Positions 62,521-64,000 of a DNA stretch of 64,000 nt are shown piece after piece. The stretch lies in contig SSBO01000009.1 in the NCBI GenBank assembly GCA_005281725.1, forward strand, positions 10,047,038 through 10,111,037, in the 5' to 3' direction. Under the pieces are notes generated by a model, which had not been told where the DNA came from, made no database searches, and saw nothing but the letters and a program-made list of their open reading frames with translations. The translations under genes were made by a program, and so were the position numbers. Position 1 is the first letter of the stretch, and every line of letters begins with the position of its first letter. The DNA is from Wuchereria bancrofti. Taxonomy: Eukaryota > Nematoda > Chromadorea > Rhabditida > Onchocercidae.

Positions 62521-63020
62521 TATTGTTAGTACTATTGTTATTATAAATATTATTATTATCATTGGTATTGTTATTACTATTACTATCATCGTTATTATCA
62601 TTATTATTATTGTTACTATATTGCTATTATTATCGTTATTATTATAATTATTGATATTATCATTATTTTTAATTATTATTATATTTTTATTATTATTAAT
62701 ATCTTATTATTATTTCTACATAATTGTAATAATAATGAAAACATTCCTATTACCGTTACTATCACTGCTATTATTGTTATTATTATTATTATCAATGTTA
62801 TTTTATCATTATTAATAATAGTTATTAATAGTAACAATATAATGATATTATTGATGTTATTATTATTATTATTATCAATGTTATTATTTTAATATTAATA
62901 ATTACTATTATCAATAATAATAGTAACAGTATAGTAATATTATTGATGTCATGATTATTATTGTTATTATTATTATTATTGTCATTATTATTACTATTAT
63001 TATCATTATCGATGTTATTA
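62521..63020. repeat. ATT/ATC/GTT trinucleotide array
   Basis: About 500 bp of interrupted TTA-type repeats with local duplications (e.g. ATTGATGTTATTATTATT). Confidence 0.95.
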
Positions 63021-64000
63021 TTATTGTTTTCACTTGTTAATATTACTGTTATGACTGTAATTATTGCTCAATCTGACGCATATTTGATCTTAAACTTGCT
63101 TCAAAGTATTACTTTTTGCTTGCTTTTTTCTTATTTTTCTCTGACAGAAAAAACATTAATTATGTTTGCAAAATTTTTTTGTAGCAAAAAAAAAAGTAAA
63201 AAAAGTCGAATTTTTTTAAAAATTGTGTAATCTTCAAATCTTGCAACAAACAGCTTTAACATGTAACTTTCAAAGAAAACGAAAAACGGCGAAGCAAATT
63301 TAACAAATTCTAATTTAACAAAATCTAATTCTAATTTAGATTTGCATTTGCTCCGATTGCAAAGTTTGCGATTAATTTTAATATTCAATTGAATTTTTAA
63401 GGATAATATATTTAACAATATAATTAGTAATATATTTTGCGTAACTTTATAAAGGCTTACTGAAATATTTATTTATTTACTAATTCATCCGTATTTTTGC
63501 TGTATGATCTAAATCTCAGTCAATCAATCAATCAATCAATGAATCAGTCAATTAATCAATATAATCGATGTCGCACACAAAAAAATAATTGTGATCTTAA
63601 TCCCACACATTTTATTAATTTATACGAAGATTATCAAATATTTTTTATTTGTTTAGATAAAAACACTGCGATTTTGATTCTTTCTTTTTTTTAAAATTTT
63701 AATCTTATAAATTTTAAAATAGTAAATCAAAATTGTGCAATAATTTTCTATTAATCATAATAATAATTCATTCTAATTAATAAGATGAGATATTTTTTTC
63801 AGTAGATTTTTATCAGAGCTAGTTGATAAGCCATGTAAATTTTATCAATTGAAATTATTCAAACACAAAAAGGAAACAATCAATTTATTCAAAATGAAAA
63901 AAAAAAAATTGAACGAATATAATTTTGGCGTGTAATAGTTGCATAAGCAATATGAAAGAAAAATTTACTTTGTCATAAAATAATTTCTTTCTCTCTTTTT
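63021..64000. other. AT-rich DNA with a CAAT microsatellite
   Basis: (CAAT)n at about 63519-63560; otherwise no gene seen. Confidence 0.65.

Overview
The window is a strongly AT-rich stretch of animal nuclear DNA, most likely from a nematode and probably a filarial one. Three reasons support this. The exons use short TTTCAG/TTTTAG/TATAG acceptors. The glycogen phosphorylase reads like nematode orthologues as I remember them. One intron also carries a decayed bacterial permease fragment of the kind expected from a Wolbachia-type endosymbiont. The species cannot be settled from sequence reading alone.

Only three genes are recognisable. All are on the minus strand and together fill about 19.6-47.7 kb. 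In transcriptional order they are: glycogen phosphorylase (20 coding exons, 47735 down to 38286, 858 aa, polyglutamine tail); Integrator complex subunit 5 (27 coding exons, 36685 down to 26150, 1072 aa); and an ABHD12-like membrane serine hydrolase (7 coding exons, 24619 down to 19612, 325 aa). Each model was built by hand, and every junction has GT-AG borders and keeps the reading frame. The genes are 1.5-1.6 kb apart. Their roles (glycogen breakdown, snRNA and transcription termination, lysophospholipid hydrolysis) are unrelated, so I see neighbours rather than a pathway.

The flanks (1-19.6 kb and 47.7-64 kb) hold no gene I can name. They consist of AT-rich low-complexity DNA with many tandem arrays: a pentanucleotide array (2.06 kb), a 35-bp satellite with 105-bp higher-order structure (13.0-13.8 kb), a TG-rich block (15.5-16.4 kb), a 39/26/37-bp minisatellite with a long open frame (17.4-18.1 kb), a 149-bp higher-order array built from four monomers with a CRE-like palindrome (55.9-57.15 kb), a 171-bp triplication (60.0-60.5 kb) and ATT-type arrays. 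A few more complex islands (2.7, 4.85/5.5, 53.2-53.6, 55.1 kb) may be exons of unrecognised genes. Three assembly breaks (N at 10044-10064, 23273-23281 and 56340) are each flanked by repeated copies of the same sequence, so they are probably collapsed overlaps rather than real gaps.

The most notable observations are the bacterial Bcr/CflA-type permease remnant inside a phosphorylase intron, two cases where the 3' end of an exon and its splice donor have been duplicated into the following intron (ABHD12-like and INTS5), a small secreted-peptide-like ORF nested in an INTS5 intron, and a stop-containing decoy acceptor in the phosphorylase gene.
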